Assembly: GCA_030544215.1 (NCBI GenBank)
Contig: JARZZO010000013.1
Location: 41,489,196-41,553,195 of the forward strand
Reading direction: 5' to 3'
Source: Zantedeschia hybrid cultivar
Taxonomy: Eukaryota; Streptophyta; Magnoliopsida; Alismatales; Araceae
Length of the DNA stretch: 64,000 bases
Every line of letters begins with the position of its first letter. Position 1 is the first letter of the stretch. A model generated the notes under the pieces. The model made no database searches. It saw nothing but the letters and a program-made list of their open reading frames with translations, and had not been told where the DNA came from. Made by a program: the position numbers and the translations under genes. Shown one piece after another: positions 33,501 through 44,264 of this stretch.

Positions 33501-36500
33501 TCTGTCCATGGCTAGGACAAAGAACTTATGCTTGTTCATTGAATCTGCCAAAAGATTCTTTGCCATGCTTCTGTACAATTTGAAGTGCAGATGGCTGGTT
33601 TTTACTGCTATCAAGATTGTTCAGTCCACTGGGATGTGATTATATTCTATAGGCTGTCTGCAGGCCATTCATTGGGAAAAGCTTAATAGCAAGTGAGGGC
33701 CGGGGAATTGCAAGATACAGCTGTAGTGTGAATCTTCTGCCATTGTCACGCACTGATAATGAATGTGACCAAGTCTGTTGAACACCCCCCTCCCCTCCCC
33801 CCCCCCCTCCCCCCCCAAAAAAAAAAAAGAAAAAAAAAACTTGCCAAAAAAAAAAAAGAAGAAGAAGGAGGAGGTATGTGGGGGGAGGAGTCCACCTACA
33901 GGTGGACTTCCCACCCTCACCGGATGGGAAACCGGTGAGGGTGAGAAGAGTCCACCCGCAGGTGGACTCATCCCACCCTCACCGGGTGGGACTGCCCACC
34001 CTTACCGGGTGGAGAAATCCCACCCGGTGAGGGTGGGATGGGGCCTGCACCCCCCCCTCCTCCTTCCACTGTCTTAAGAAAGTTATGAACCAAAAAAGAA
34101 AAAATAAAGAAAAAGGAGAAGAAAGAGGAAATTGGGATAGGTTTTTATTGTTAAAAAAAGAAAGGTGAGACAAAAGAATCTTAATTTTAGAAGGATTCTT
34201 CACCCTCATTGGGTGTCCCCCCCCCCCCCCCCCCTCTCTCTCTCTCTCCCAATGGTAACTTGCAGCCTGGTGAGGGTAATAACTTGAGCCCGGTGAGGGT
34301 GGAGGAAAGACTTGGTCAAAAATAACTCCTACACACAACTTTTTGTTAACTCTCACCTGGTGAGGGTAGGACTTACACTTGAATTCTTAGCGCGGGAATA
34401 AATGTAATCTCCACCCAATGAGGTGCGCCTCTAGGCTTCTAATTGGCTCCATGGGAGGCTATAAATATCTCCTAGGGGGTCCCTATTTGGGGACGAGGAG
34501 ACAAGGGTCAAGGTAGAGAATTGCCTTACTAAAGGACTTTCCGTGTTTTGAGTGTAAGGCACTGGCCTTCACCCTCTTTTGTCCTGGGTCATTAGACTTT
34601 GGTCTAGCCCTATTTATGTTATGAATAAATATCATAACATGACAGGTATTAATGATGTAACATATGTTTATACAACATTTTGTTACGTCATGTGACATAT
34701 GTTGTAACGTGTATTCATGTTATAATATTATGTCATTGTGACTTGCAACCTGTTGATTGTTAATCATAGATTGATCACACTAATATATGATGACCACAAA
34801 GATTAGGTCATTTGATCATTATCATACATATTATTTGGTGTTGATCATGTTAGTTCAAATAACTAACAACATCAGTTAACAAAAACTGGATGAATATAAC
34901 TCAATGGTCTGATTTTAAAATCATAACCATAAATCCCGATTTCATAATCCAATGGTCGTATCTTTATGATCTCGACTGAAGTTCAAATCTAATGGTCGGA
35001 TCTTCACGATATCGACATAACTTAAGATCCAACGGTCGGATCTTCATGATCTCGACCTAATCTCGTAATCCAATGTTCGGATCGTTACGATCTTGATCAA
35101 AGTTCAGATCTAATGGTTAGATCTTCATGATCTCGACCTGATCTCATAATTTATGGTCGGATCGTCTTGAGATCGACCAAAGCCCAGATCAAATGGTCGG
35201 ATCTTTCAGATCTTGACTCGATTTTAAGATCCAACGGTCAGATCGTCATGATTTCGATTGAAGTTCAGATGTAAGGGTCGGATCTTTCAGATCTTGACCC
35301 GATCTTAAAATCTAAAGGTCGGATCATCACGATCTCGATCGAAGTATAGATCTAATGGTCAAATCTTCATGATATTGACCCTGTCTTAAAAATCCAGCGG
35401 TCGGATCCTTATAATCTCGACCAAAGTTCAAATTCAACGGTCGAATCTTCGTGATCATAAAATCCGACGGTATGATCTTTTTGATCTCAACCTTAAACTT
35501 AAAATCAATGGTCTGATCTGTTTGATCTCAACTGTTAATTCAAGTTCAACGGTCCGATCTTTTTAATCTCAACCGTAAACTTAAATCCAACGGTCTGATC
35601 TTTTTGATCTCGATTGTAAACTTCAATCCGACGGTCTGATCTTTTTGATCTCAACTGTGAATTTAAATCTAACAATTTGATCTTTTTTATCCCAACCGTT
35701 TAACTCAATTCAACGGTTTGATCTTTTTGATCTCAACCGTAAACTTAAAATCAATGATATGATCTTTTTGATCTCAACTGTTGACTCAATTTCAACAGTC
35801 TGATCTTTTTTATCTTAACCATAAACTTAAATTCAACATTATGATCTTTTGATCTCAACCGTTAACTCAAATTAAATAGTATGATCTTTTGACTTCAACT
35901 ATAAACTTAAATTCAACGGTCTGATATTTTTGATCTCAACTGTGAACTTCAATTCAACGGTCTGATCTTTTTGATCTCAACCGTAAACTTCAATCCAACG
36001 GTCTAGTCTTAGCGATCTCAACCATACACTCAAATTTAAAGGTTTGACTACCTTGACCAAGACTGTTAACACAAGTCTAATGGTTTGATTTTATTGATTA
36101 TGACCATAGACACAAATTTGATGATTCGATTATCCCAATCGAGACTGTGATTGGAAGACCGATGATCCAAATATATGATTGTAGGCATGAATTTGTCGCA
36201 TTGGTTTTACCAATTGCATATGTAATTATTTGTGCAATAGTCTAATTTTGAATGCTCCCTCATTTTGGTGAGTACCATTGTAATTTGTGATATTCATAAT
36301 CAATGAATGATCAGTTCATTTTTCTTCATTGTTGCTACTCGTGCATTATGTTACTTTTAATTCTCGCGCTAATTTTATGGTTAGTTTCAATGTCATGCAT
36401 AAAGGGGTTAATCAAAGGTTTCAAGTGATTTCACTAGTGTAATTAACACCAACTAAGGTTGATGAAAAGGGTCCAAATTCAAATCCACACGCTTGATTCA

Positions 36501-37819
36501 ATGCCTAACTCATATTCATGAGTCGGGAATCAAACAGAATATTCATATTAAAAATATAAAACCCTTTTTATATTTTACTAATATCATTCCCAGTGTCCTA
36601 ATTCAATTTTTCACTTTTATTTTTTTTCTTATTGGGTTTTGCATGGTTAATTTTGTCCTAAGCACTTAAGACTTCTTAGGGAGGGCTTTGCTTGGCTTCA
36701 GTGGTTATTCCTGCTATAGCGGCAGTAACTTAATAGAATGTCACATTAGAAGAAATCTTGGTTTTCACCCTTTTAAGTTAGAATTATGACTGTTGGACTT
36801 TCCACATCTTTGTCCTGCCACAGTTATTACTGAATAGACGAAGAGGTGTTGGCTTGTTTCTGGGCGTATGCTGACTAGCTTTTTCTTTTCTCCACCTCCC
36901 CTTGGGTGAACTGTTACGCATTGTCTCAAAACACAATCACGAGTATGGGGATGAGAACAGTATGGTTTAAGGGGATCATTGTTCTTCTCAAAATTCCCAT
37001 TATTCCATTCTAGGCATGAAATCATCATGACTATTAGGTACTGATGTGAACATGGAACCATCTGTTCTCGCAAGATGATAAAATAAAGATAGTATGATCT
37101 ACATGGTAAGTGTGCATCCTGATTTAGTGTTATTTTGTATTTGATACATTAGTGGACCAACATCTTGGATGAGAGAGGCTAAGAAGAAAAGCTTGGATGT
37201 GTAGGTTACCACTTGAAATTAATTCCGAGACTTTGGTTTACAGATTTCTCTTATTTGTCAATGAAAGTCAATGATACAATACTGTTGCCCTCTGCAGATT
37301 CAGAGACTTTGAAATGTGTTGTATTCACATAATGGTTGTGATTCATAGGTTTATTCTCATCTTTTCTTGTGTTGTCACCAGTCTACCATTCGGATCGTTT
37401 AATTTCTTAAGTACTTGGAGGGAGATGTTTCCACTGATCTGCTGCAATCGCAAGGTACCTGACTCAAAGATGACTGCTTATTTATGACGTGTTTATCTGT
37501 AGGTTCTTGATCGTGGGGAGAAGATAGAACTTTTGGTGGATAAGACTGAAAGTTTACAGTACCAGGTAACTGTGTCCCCCTTTCCCACTCCCACTGATTT
37601 TTTCAGAGCTTTAAAGGCAGTTCTAATTGAAATTCTCTGAGGTCTTGTTTTGTGCTTTTCCTTGATCTTCATTAGGCGGACAGCTTCCAGAGGCAAGGCA
37701 GACAGCTTAGGCGGAGAATGTGGCTGCAAAACCTTAGACTTAAGCTCATGGTGGCAGGGGGTTGCCTCGGGCTTATAATCATTTTGTGGCTGATGGCCTG
37801 CAAAGGATTCAAATGCTGA
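30559..37819 (+). CDS. VAMP727: Longin R-SNARE, VAMP727-like
   Basis: Five coding exons: 30559-30748, 30839-31034, 31227-31347, 37503-37565 and 37676-37819. All have GT-AG borders and matching phases, giving 237 residues (Arabidopsis VAMP727 is about the same size). R-SNAREs of this type drive membrane fusion at late endosomes and the vacuole with Q-SNARE partners. The N-terminal longin domain starts SKQPLVYSFVAKGTVVLAEH. It carries the acidic insertion that marks VAMP727 (about residues 98-117, HPLADEEDDDLFEDRF), absent from other VAMP72 members. The SNARE motif spans roughly 146-206, with the zero-layer arginine at R173 in LDRGEK. A C-terminal membrane anchor spans about 213-232, followed by KGFKC. 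Coding sequence is intact. Intron 3 is unusually long (6.2 kb) and repeat-filled. Confidence 0.95.
31348..33780. other. VAMP727 intron 3, first part
   Basis: No coding sequence. Contains a three-copy 30-bp direct repeat starting at 32529, 32559 and 32589 (GGTGGCTTATGCATATTTCT), a GTGC microsatellite near 33143-33178, and patches rich in GTGTCGACATGGACAC-like phrases around 31575 and 32150-32220. The frames at 31961-32636 are products of these repeats. Confidence 0.6.
33781..33870. repeat. Low-complexity C-rich then A-rich tract
   Basis: Long runs of C followed by runs of A with a few interruptions, in VAMP727 intron 3. A second C-rich then CT-rich tract is at 34217-34249. These are sequence-error-prone regions. 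Confidence 0.9.
33889..34038. repeat. Cluster of four perfect hairpins
   Basis: Four perfect inverted repeats are packed into 150 bp: 33889-33908 (9-bp arms, 2-nt loop), 33912-33943 (12-bp arms, 8-nt loop), 33948-33969 (9-bp arms, 4-nt loop), and 33971-33991 with 34018-34038 (21-bp arms). The arms share the motif CACCCTCACCGG/GGTGAGGGTG. That motif reappears singly near 34201, 34267, 34290 and 34358. Located in VAMP727 intron 3. Confidence 0.9.
34440..34640 (+). promoter_or_regulatory. Promoter-like segment of an unidentified repeat
   Basis: TATAAATA at 34460-34467 is followed about 40-60 bp later by transcript-like sequence. The arrangement resembles the U3-R boundary of an LTR. I could not find a partner LTR or coding region, so this may be a relic of the element that also contains the hairpins and the 40-bp array. 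Confidence 0.25.
34905..36180. repeat. ~40-bp degenerate tandem array, about 30 copies
   Basis: Units built around CAACGGTC(T/G)GATCTTTTTGATCTCAACC recur about every 38-40 bp for roughly 1.27 kb, with GGTCGGATCTTCATGATCTCGACC-like units in the first half and GGTCTGATCTTTTTGATCTC units in the second. No coding potential. It occupies the middle of VAMP727 intron 3. Confidence 0.85.
36181..37502. other. VAMP727 intron 3, last part
   Basis: AT-rich intronic sequence with no further feature I can support. A 102-codon antisense frame (36765-37073) shows no family features. A good acceptor (TATCTGTAG) closes the intron at 37502. Confidence 0.6.
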
Positions 37820-38136
37820 TGAAGAAAGCAAAACAACCTATAGACTTTGTATGTTCTTGTGTATAACTGATCCCCGAGTTCTTGTGAAAGCAGCTTTTGC
37901 CCTTGCGACTAAATGCTAACAACTCAAGTTGCTGCTTTCATATGATATGTTCGAAAATGCAGGGCGAGAAAACGTCATTCTGGATATTTGATTTCCTCGA
38001 TGTAAATGCTATATTCAGACTACTCAAATAGTTTGTGTACTGCCACAGGAATGTTGTTGTGTTTAAGATTCACCTCTCATTGTGCGAGATAAAACACAGA
38101 ATGACCCAAAAGCTTAGTTGGTCATATTTTTGACGT
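37820..38136 (+). other. Likely 3' UTR of VAMP727-like gene
   Basis: Sequence after the TGA, up to the hAT MITE, with no open frame. A clear AATAAA was not found, so the 3' end is not fixed. Confidence 0.4.
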
Positions 38137-38144
38137 ACGGACCA

Positions 38145-38500
38145 TAGGGCTGTCAACGGTTCGGGTCTGGGTAGACCCATGCCCAAAGTGAATAGACCCA
38201 GACCGGTTCAGACCCAATAAGGGTAATGGGTAAATGGGTAAATGGGTCGGGTCTTGGACCTGTTTTTTATTTATTTGATGTTGAAAGATAAATGGGTTTG
38301 GTATAGAATTTATTTATCTTAAATCTTTATGTGTCAGATAATTTGGTTTGATTTTAGGTCTAAATTCCAAGAAATTAGCTCACAAATTTTTGCAATGTAC
38401 GACAATAGAAAATTTAATGGGTAAACGGGTATACCCAGACCCATAACTAACGGGTCCAAACGGGTCTGTTAACGGGTTTGGGCTCATTTTGACAGCCCTA
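38145..38500. mobile_element. hAT-type MITE with 8-bp target duplication
   Basis: A 356-bp element with ends TAGGGCTGTCAA and TTGACAGCCCTA. It is flanked by a perfect direct repeat ACGGACCA (38137-38144 and 38501-38508); the 8-bp length is diagnostic of hAT. The inside carries repeated GGGTAAATGGGT/AACGGGTC motifs and no coding sequence. It sits about 325 bp beyond the VAMP727 stop codon. Confidence 0.92.
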
Positions 38501-38508
38501 ACGGACCA

Positions 38509-40575
38509 TATACTTTTAAAATATAATTTTACAAGTTTTATTTTATTATGCTGAGGGTGACTCTATTTGTTTATTGTTTACTTTGGTGTAAGATAAGGCT
38601 AATTTCTTCCTTGTTTTATTTTAATTTAACGAATTAGTTTTATTTATTTCTCTGTTTTATTGCTTGAGAAGTTGTATGAAGATATGTCTCCAATTCCGGG
38701 CACCCTTTATCGAAGGGTACAGTTTCTCCCATCCCTGGTCGTTATCGTCTGTACCGTATGATTGATAAAGGATCGGTTAATCGACATGGTGGCACATGTT
38801 TTGTTTTTCCTTTCCTTTTTTTTTTTTGAATTTTCCTTTCTTGTGGACTTTGGGAAGGGGACGTTTTTGGGTAATTTTGTCGACTATGCTTTGGGTTTGA
38901 CCGTTTCGTTCTTTCCAACGTTTTGGTGGATGTTTCGTTTTTGGAATTCCTAAGCCGTGTCCGTATTGTTGACTTTGTCACTGTGCAGTTGGTTATTCTG
39001 GGGGTCGTATGATGATTAGTTTTGATCAACCTTGATAGATTAAGGTTTCAAGCCATCTGATAATTTTGGATGGCATCTAACAACTTTGGATTCTCCGAGT
39101 TTAGTACCATGACTTTATCTTACTGTTCATTATTTTATCCTCCAAATTGCACTCATTTGGATCACTCCTGATGTGCATACTTCCTCTAGAACTGTAACAA
39201 GGGAAATATTATTTGCACTAACGTCCGGCTGGTTGCACCGCCAGGCGACTTTACACCACTTGAAGGTGTTTTTATTTAATGATTTTTAAAATTTTGTTTT
39301 ATAAGCGTCCCAATGCAGCTTACATATTGCTACAATCTGATCTCTGATCACCTTAAAAATAAGAAAATGAGTGTTAATGTACAGTAAATTTTTTTGGATT
39401 GTCCAATCAGATATTGAATTATATAGACGTGTAGGCCAGGTTGAAATTCACTTATTTTTTATTTTTTAAAATAAAATCACCACTAGGCCGTGTAGAACTG
39501 CTCTAGGGGGTGCAGCAAGGTTTACCCATTTGCACTCTCTTAAACTGTTCTCAAAGATATTTCTCGTCCTTCAACCGTCTAGAACATTTATTACAGTGAA
39601 CTTTTTACTATGATAAGAAATACCTCAAAAGAGCATCTTAAAGGTGTAAGAATAGGTCACCCTTGTCACAAATATTTCTTCGCACACACTGACCATGAAT
39701 CACTGTCGATATCCATGTACCACAAAGCCCCTTTACATGGTAGTACCTTTTTTTTTTTGCACTCACTGAAATTGAAATGGTAGTACCTTTTTTTTTTTGC
39801 ACTCATTGAAATTGAAATGGTGAAAATAGGGAATGAAACGGCGAAAGTAGGGGATGAGATGCTCTAACCGCACCAACAGGACCGTCCAACCCAACCTGTC
39901 CATGCAATCACACGCGTGCCGCACCCAAGCGCCGGATGGCCGCCGCGTCCAAAGTGCCGTTGCCGCGCCTACTGCAGGCTCTATAATACCCAGTGCTACA
40001 AGCTTTTAATCTTTAAATTTTAATTTTTTAAATAGTACTTACTATAATATTCTAGGGTATTATAACTGCAACCGTTGTTTGATCGCCAGATCAAATGATG
40101 CACGATCGTTGTACCATCCAACATAAGACCTAGGGAAATTTAAAACATATACACCATCGTGCCTGAAGTATTGCAGTAAGAATTTCTCTCTCTCTCTCTC
40201 TTTGTATTTCTATTTTGATTTTTTAAAAAAAAAACCCTGGTGGGGGGGGGGGGGGGGGTGTTGGGCTGCGCCCCCCCCCCCCTACCTTGAAACATGGCGG
40301 GCTTCTTGCAGACGAAAACCTTGGCCGCCGGAGCCAATTACAGGTGCTTCCTCTTCCTGTTACCTTCGTCGTTTTGTCTTGGATTCTTCCCTTGGTAATA
40401 TGGCTAGTTATTGTAGAGTCGTCCGCAGCAGCAACACACAAAATATGTTCAAATATGTTGTAATGACCTTTTAAACTCGCATCATTCTACAAGTCTAGAT
40501 CACACCAACATCAACGAAGCGCACGGAACACATAAAAAATCTATAACAATTGGCAACACCGATGGCTGGCGCTAA
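38509..40575. other. Intergenic DNA between VAMP727-like and FAF-like genes
   Basis: No gene supported. Includes a diverged dispersed repeat (about 39220-39540), an exact-spacing 40-bp tandem duplication (39741-39780 and 39781-39820), a G-run and C-run near 40242-40282 with a CT microsatellite just before. Frames at 38742-39029 and 40140-40474 look accidental. Confidence 0.55.
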
Positions 40576-41334
40576 TTAAACCCCAATTTCTTCTTCCTTA
40601 TTAGCTTCCCCCCTACCCCTCTCCGCCTCCTCTCCTTCTTCGGCACCTTCGTCGACGGCCTCCTCGCGCGGCCGGGTGAAGCGCAGCGTGAGGCGCCCGC
40701 CCTCCCGGGAGACGCGCAGGAGCTCCTGCGCGGGGATACGGACCTCCCTGAGGACGAACCTGCCGCTCTCCCTGTACGACCGGAAGCACACCGACGGCTT
40801 CCCGCCGCTCCCGATGCAGGAGATCGGCGGCGGGAACCCCCCCTTGGCCCTCGGCCCCACGTCCGACCGGCTCCGCGCGTACCGCCGCCTCGCGCCGCCC
40901 GCCGCCTCCCGCGCGCGCGCTCCCCAGTCCTCCACGGCGTCGGAGCTCTCGAAGCCGAGCCCCTCGGTGCACATCTGCAGCGACTCGGAGCGGCCCCGCG
41001 GGGGGATCCCGGCCCTCGCCCTGGCGCTGCTCTTGTGCGGGTTGCCGGGAGCGCCCCCGCCCAGCAGGGCATCCAACGACGAGTCTGCCCCGCCCGACGA
41101 CGGGGGGCGCCGATCGGGTGTTTGGTCCGGCGGCGGGGGAGGCTGCGCGGGGGGGTCGGTGGATCGCCTCTCCTGGAAGTGGAGCTCGCCGAAGAGCTCG
41201 GTGAGGGCGGCGGGGTCGTGGGGGGGCTTGGTGGCCTTGAGGTGGCTCCAGGAGAGGGACTCCATGAGGGTGGGGGTGGGGTTGTCCTGCAGCGGCCTCT
41301 CGAAGAGGTGCCGCAGGCTTCCGCAGGCAGCCAT
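40576..41334 (-). CDS. FAF-like protein (FANTASTIC FOUR domain)
   Basis: Single-exon minus-strand gene encoding 252 residues. It shows the ordered blocks of plant FAF-like proteins: MAACGSLRHLFE at the start, LTELFGELHFQ (44-54), SLQMCTEGLGFESSDAVED (118-136), and the FAF domain (about 165-219, FPPPISCIG ... YRESGRFVLREVRIP). An acidic Glu-rich tail ends the protein. FAF proteins in Arabidopsis affect shoot meristem size; the FAF-like branch is less understood, and I make no claim on location. I chose ATG 41334 because family similarity starts exactly there. The frame runs on 83 codons upstream, but that part is low-complexity and contains a good splice acceptor (TTCTTGTGCAG, ending 41365), suggesting a leader intron. 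Coding sequence is strongly GC-rich. Confidence 0.85.
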   Translation of the reverse strand: MAACGSLRHLFERPLQDNPTPTLMESLSWSHLKATKPPHDPAALTELFGELHFQERRSTDPPAQPPPPPDQTPDRRPPSSGGADSSLDALLGGGAPGNPHKSSARARAGIPPRGRSESLQMCTEGLGFESSDAVEDWGARAREAAGGARRRYARSRSDVGPRAKGGFPPPISCIGSGGKPSVCFRSYRESGRFVLREVRIPAQELLRVSREGGRLTLRFTRPREEAVDEGAEEGEEAERGRGEANKEEEIGV

Positions 41335-42449
41335 TGCCTGCGGAGCGCTGCGAAGAACCTGCCTCTGCACAAGAAGAAGAAGAAGAAACAGAAGAAGAGG
41401 AGGGGGACAAAAAGGAGGGCGAGACGGAGGCGACGAGGGCGGGATTGGGATTGCCATAAATGTTAGAGAGAGGGAGAGAGATGCGGAGGGGCGCATGTCG
41501 GGCAAATGGGTATGCGCGCATGGCACGCGGTGGTGACTGCGAGGGCTGCGGGGGGCGGGATTAAGTGGGGAAGACTTTGGCAACGGGATTTGGGTGACAA
41601 ATTAAGCGGAGATTAGTCCAGCTTGGAGGCAGCTAAGCATCTTTAATCTGCTCTCTCTGTGTTCCTAAAATTAATGGCTTCTCTTCTATGAATAGGGGGG
41701 GATGCTTAACAGGTGAACGCAGGTGCAGATAAGTGGTGGATGTTAACAGGTGGATGTAGGTGCAGATAGTAGGGGGTTGCCTAATAAGGAATGCTCTTAT
41801 CTGTGCAGATATAGGGGGGGTGTGTCTATTAAGGAATGTTCTTATCTGTTTGCTTCCTGGTAATTGGTGACTGGTTTTGTATCTGAAATTGTCTTTTATC
41901 CAGATAAAGCCGGTTGTCAGTGGGTAAGATTTCGCCGGACCAAGCGGTAGCAGAATTAAGGTACATTGAGAGTTGGGACAGAATTTTTTATGAAGTATTT
42001 TCTAAGTGCAAAATGGTCTAAAGATAGAGCTTTCTGAAACGCCTTATAACCTAAAGTTTAACTGTGAACTAACTGCATGGGAAACCTATGCTGCCATACT
42101 TCAAAAACAAGTACAAAAGTTGAAAAAAATCTCATATTTTATTTCCATCTTACGGTAGTTAGAAAATACCCATTTGCTAAGAATAACCGTATCAAGCACC
42201 TGTATCATTATTACTTTTAATAGTCACTCTGGGCTTCTATTCTTAGAGATAAATACTTCAGGAACTCCTCAATTTGAGAGGCTACACCTTCTGGTGGAGC
42301 TTCAGCTACCTGGCATTCCTTGCTGCAAGTCAGGGACACTTTTGCTAATATCTGCTTTAAATCAGTTAATGAACATTTTGAAAGACAAACGGATCATCAA
42401 CCACTCTGGACCTGTATTCCCTCGGCCAGAGTACAACGGTCCTCTTCCC
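41335..42449. other. Upstream region of FAF-like gene and intergenic DNA
   Basis: Contains CT-repeat leader-like sequence on the minus strand. It also has imperfect direct repeats at about 41690-41860 (GGTGCAGATA and TTAAGGAATG(T/C)TCTTATCTGT phrases). No gene seen. Confidence 0.45.
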
Positions 42450-43745
42450 ACTTAGGTCTACCAACTGATGAAGAATAAAAGCTGGGATGAACAGCTCATC
42501 CATGGCATCTTTGCTCCTCGTATTGCTGGTCACATTTGCTCCATGAAATCTCCTGGATCCTCTGGCAGTGTGCGTGACGAATTCATTTGGCCTCTCACCT
42601 GCTCGGAAGATTTATCCATCAAGGTATCTGTCTCAATGCATCCCAATGGCCTCGATTTCGAAACCCAGCCCTATTTGGAAACTTATTTAGGACCCCCACA
42701 TTAAAAGTTTGGTTCCGGAAAAGATTTGTCCATTTCATTTGAAAACGCATCTCCTTATTTAGGACCCCCACATTAAAAGTTTGTTTCGGAAAAGATTGTC
42801 CATTTCATTTGAAAATGCATCTCTCACAATATTCCAGTTAATGCTATCATAGCCAAAAGACTCTATTATGTGGATAGCTCTTGCCAAATTTGTAATCAGC
42901 ATCCTGAATTGGTCGAGCATATATGCTCTTCCACTGCAATCATGCCAGACTGACTTGGCTAGCCTCTCCTCTATCTTATCACTCCAATATGGATTACAAG
43001 GACGTAATGGACAGAATTTTGAAATGGGTTTCTCCTCCCTTCGGTCGTAATAAAGAAGATAAAAAATTTATTTTCTTATGCTTCTCTAGCATGTGGCAGA
43101 TTTGGGAAGGTCAGATGTGCTTACATCATGGAAGACAAGTAGATCAATCCCATGTGCAATATGAGGCAAGCTGTGCTGGATTATGAGTTCTGGACCTCTC
43201 AACAATGCTCTCTTAGACATCCTAAGACAAGTAATTTGGATCGTAGTGGATGGTCTCCCCCTCCTGCAGGGTCTTTGAAGACATCACATATTTTTGGTGG
43301 ATATGGCTTTGTCCTTAGAGATCATTTCGGTGATGCAATCCTTGGTCTTACAGATAGAACTACATGTAGTGACCCTTTTATGGTTGAAGCATTTGCGATG
43401 CTCAAGGCATTGGAGATGGCAACTCAATTAAATTGTCCCGTCATGGTGGAAGGCGATGCTCTTGTGCTCATCGATTATGTCCTGAAGTTTAAAGCCCCCC
43501 CTTGGTAGGCTAAACATGTTGTTCATTCCTGCAGAATCATTGTCTAAAAATCAAGAGACATCACCCTCCATTATGTGCCCAGAAGTGCAAATTATGCTGC
43601 CCATTGCCTGGCTAAGTATGCCATTAAGTCTGATCATGTTGGAATGTGGATGCCCCCCCCCCCCCATCTACCTACTTGTTTACCTTCCGCTCTAGACGCA
43701 GATTGTATTAAACTCAGTTCTAAGTAATGAAGTTTGTCCTCTCCT
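42450..43745 (+). pseudogene. LINE-type retrotransposon 3' remnant (zf-RVT and RNase H-like)
   Basis: Pieces in shifting frames. WDEQLIHGIFAPRIAGHI and RDEFIWPLTCSEDLSIK (about 42480-42630) resemble the region after plant LINE reverse transcriptase. LFHCNHARLTWLASPL (about 42925-42970) is the Cys/His zf-RVT stretch. Around 43270-43500 lies an RNase H-like domain (GGYGFVLRDHFGDAILGLTD ... MVEAFAMLKALEMA). An internal ~60-bp repeat (GGACCCCCACATTAAAAGTT, about 42690 and 42763) interrupts it. The 3' end trails into A-rich sequence. Decayed, not functional. Confidence 0.7.
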
Positions 43746-44264
43746 TTTCTGGTAAGAAAAAGAAGAAGATAGAACCTATTTTAGGTGTTTGGCTGTGCAA
43801 TATTAGTTTTACAAGTTCTTCACAATTAAACTCCGAATCGTAGTAGATTTAATACAGATAGAAACCTATATTAAAGTGACAGAGGAGTCTCGAGCCAGTC
43901 CCCATCTTACCGTCTCAAGATCTACCACAGAGCATCGTCTGACTTTTCAACGCTACCCTTGTCATGTCAAGGTCTGCCACTTCGAAACCGGGGAGTTGGC
44001 TGGGGAGATCTACATGTCCTTTGATTGCAATGACAATAAGGCAGAGGGGTAAAGTAGGAGTCGGCAAAGATGAAGAAATAAATGAGATCAACGAGAGCCC
44101 CATGTCGCACCATGTTTCATAGTTGTAGAAGTCCAGCAAACGCAAGCATATCCCTTGCCACCGCTCCGTCATAGTTGCAGAGCTCTAGCAACCGTGCAGG
44201 GTACATCACGTTAGAGATCTACTTGATATCTAAGATTAGTTGTTGCTTCCATACCCCTTCATGG
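43746..44264. other. Intergenic DNA left of element 2
   Basis: No gene supported; a minus-strand 85-codon frame (43915-44172) has no family features. The five bases before element 2 are CATGG, its candidate target duplication. The partner lies outside the window. Confidence 0.45.

Noticed and set aside
33778..34356. Frames across the C-rich and hairpin region
   Set aside because: Low-complexity and inverted-repeat sequence inside a VAMP727 intron.
40613..41536. Long frames overlapping the FAF-like gene in other frames and on the other strand
   Set aside because: High GC makes stops rare; only one frame shows the FAF-like blocks.
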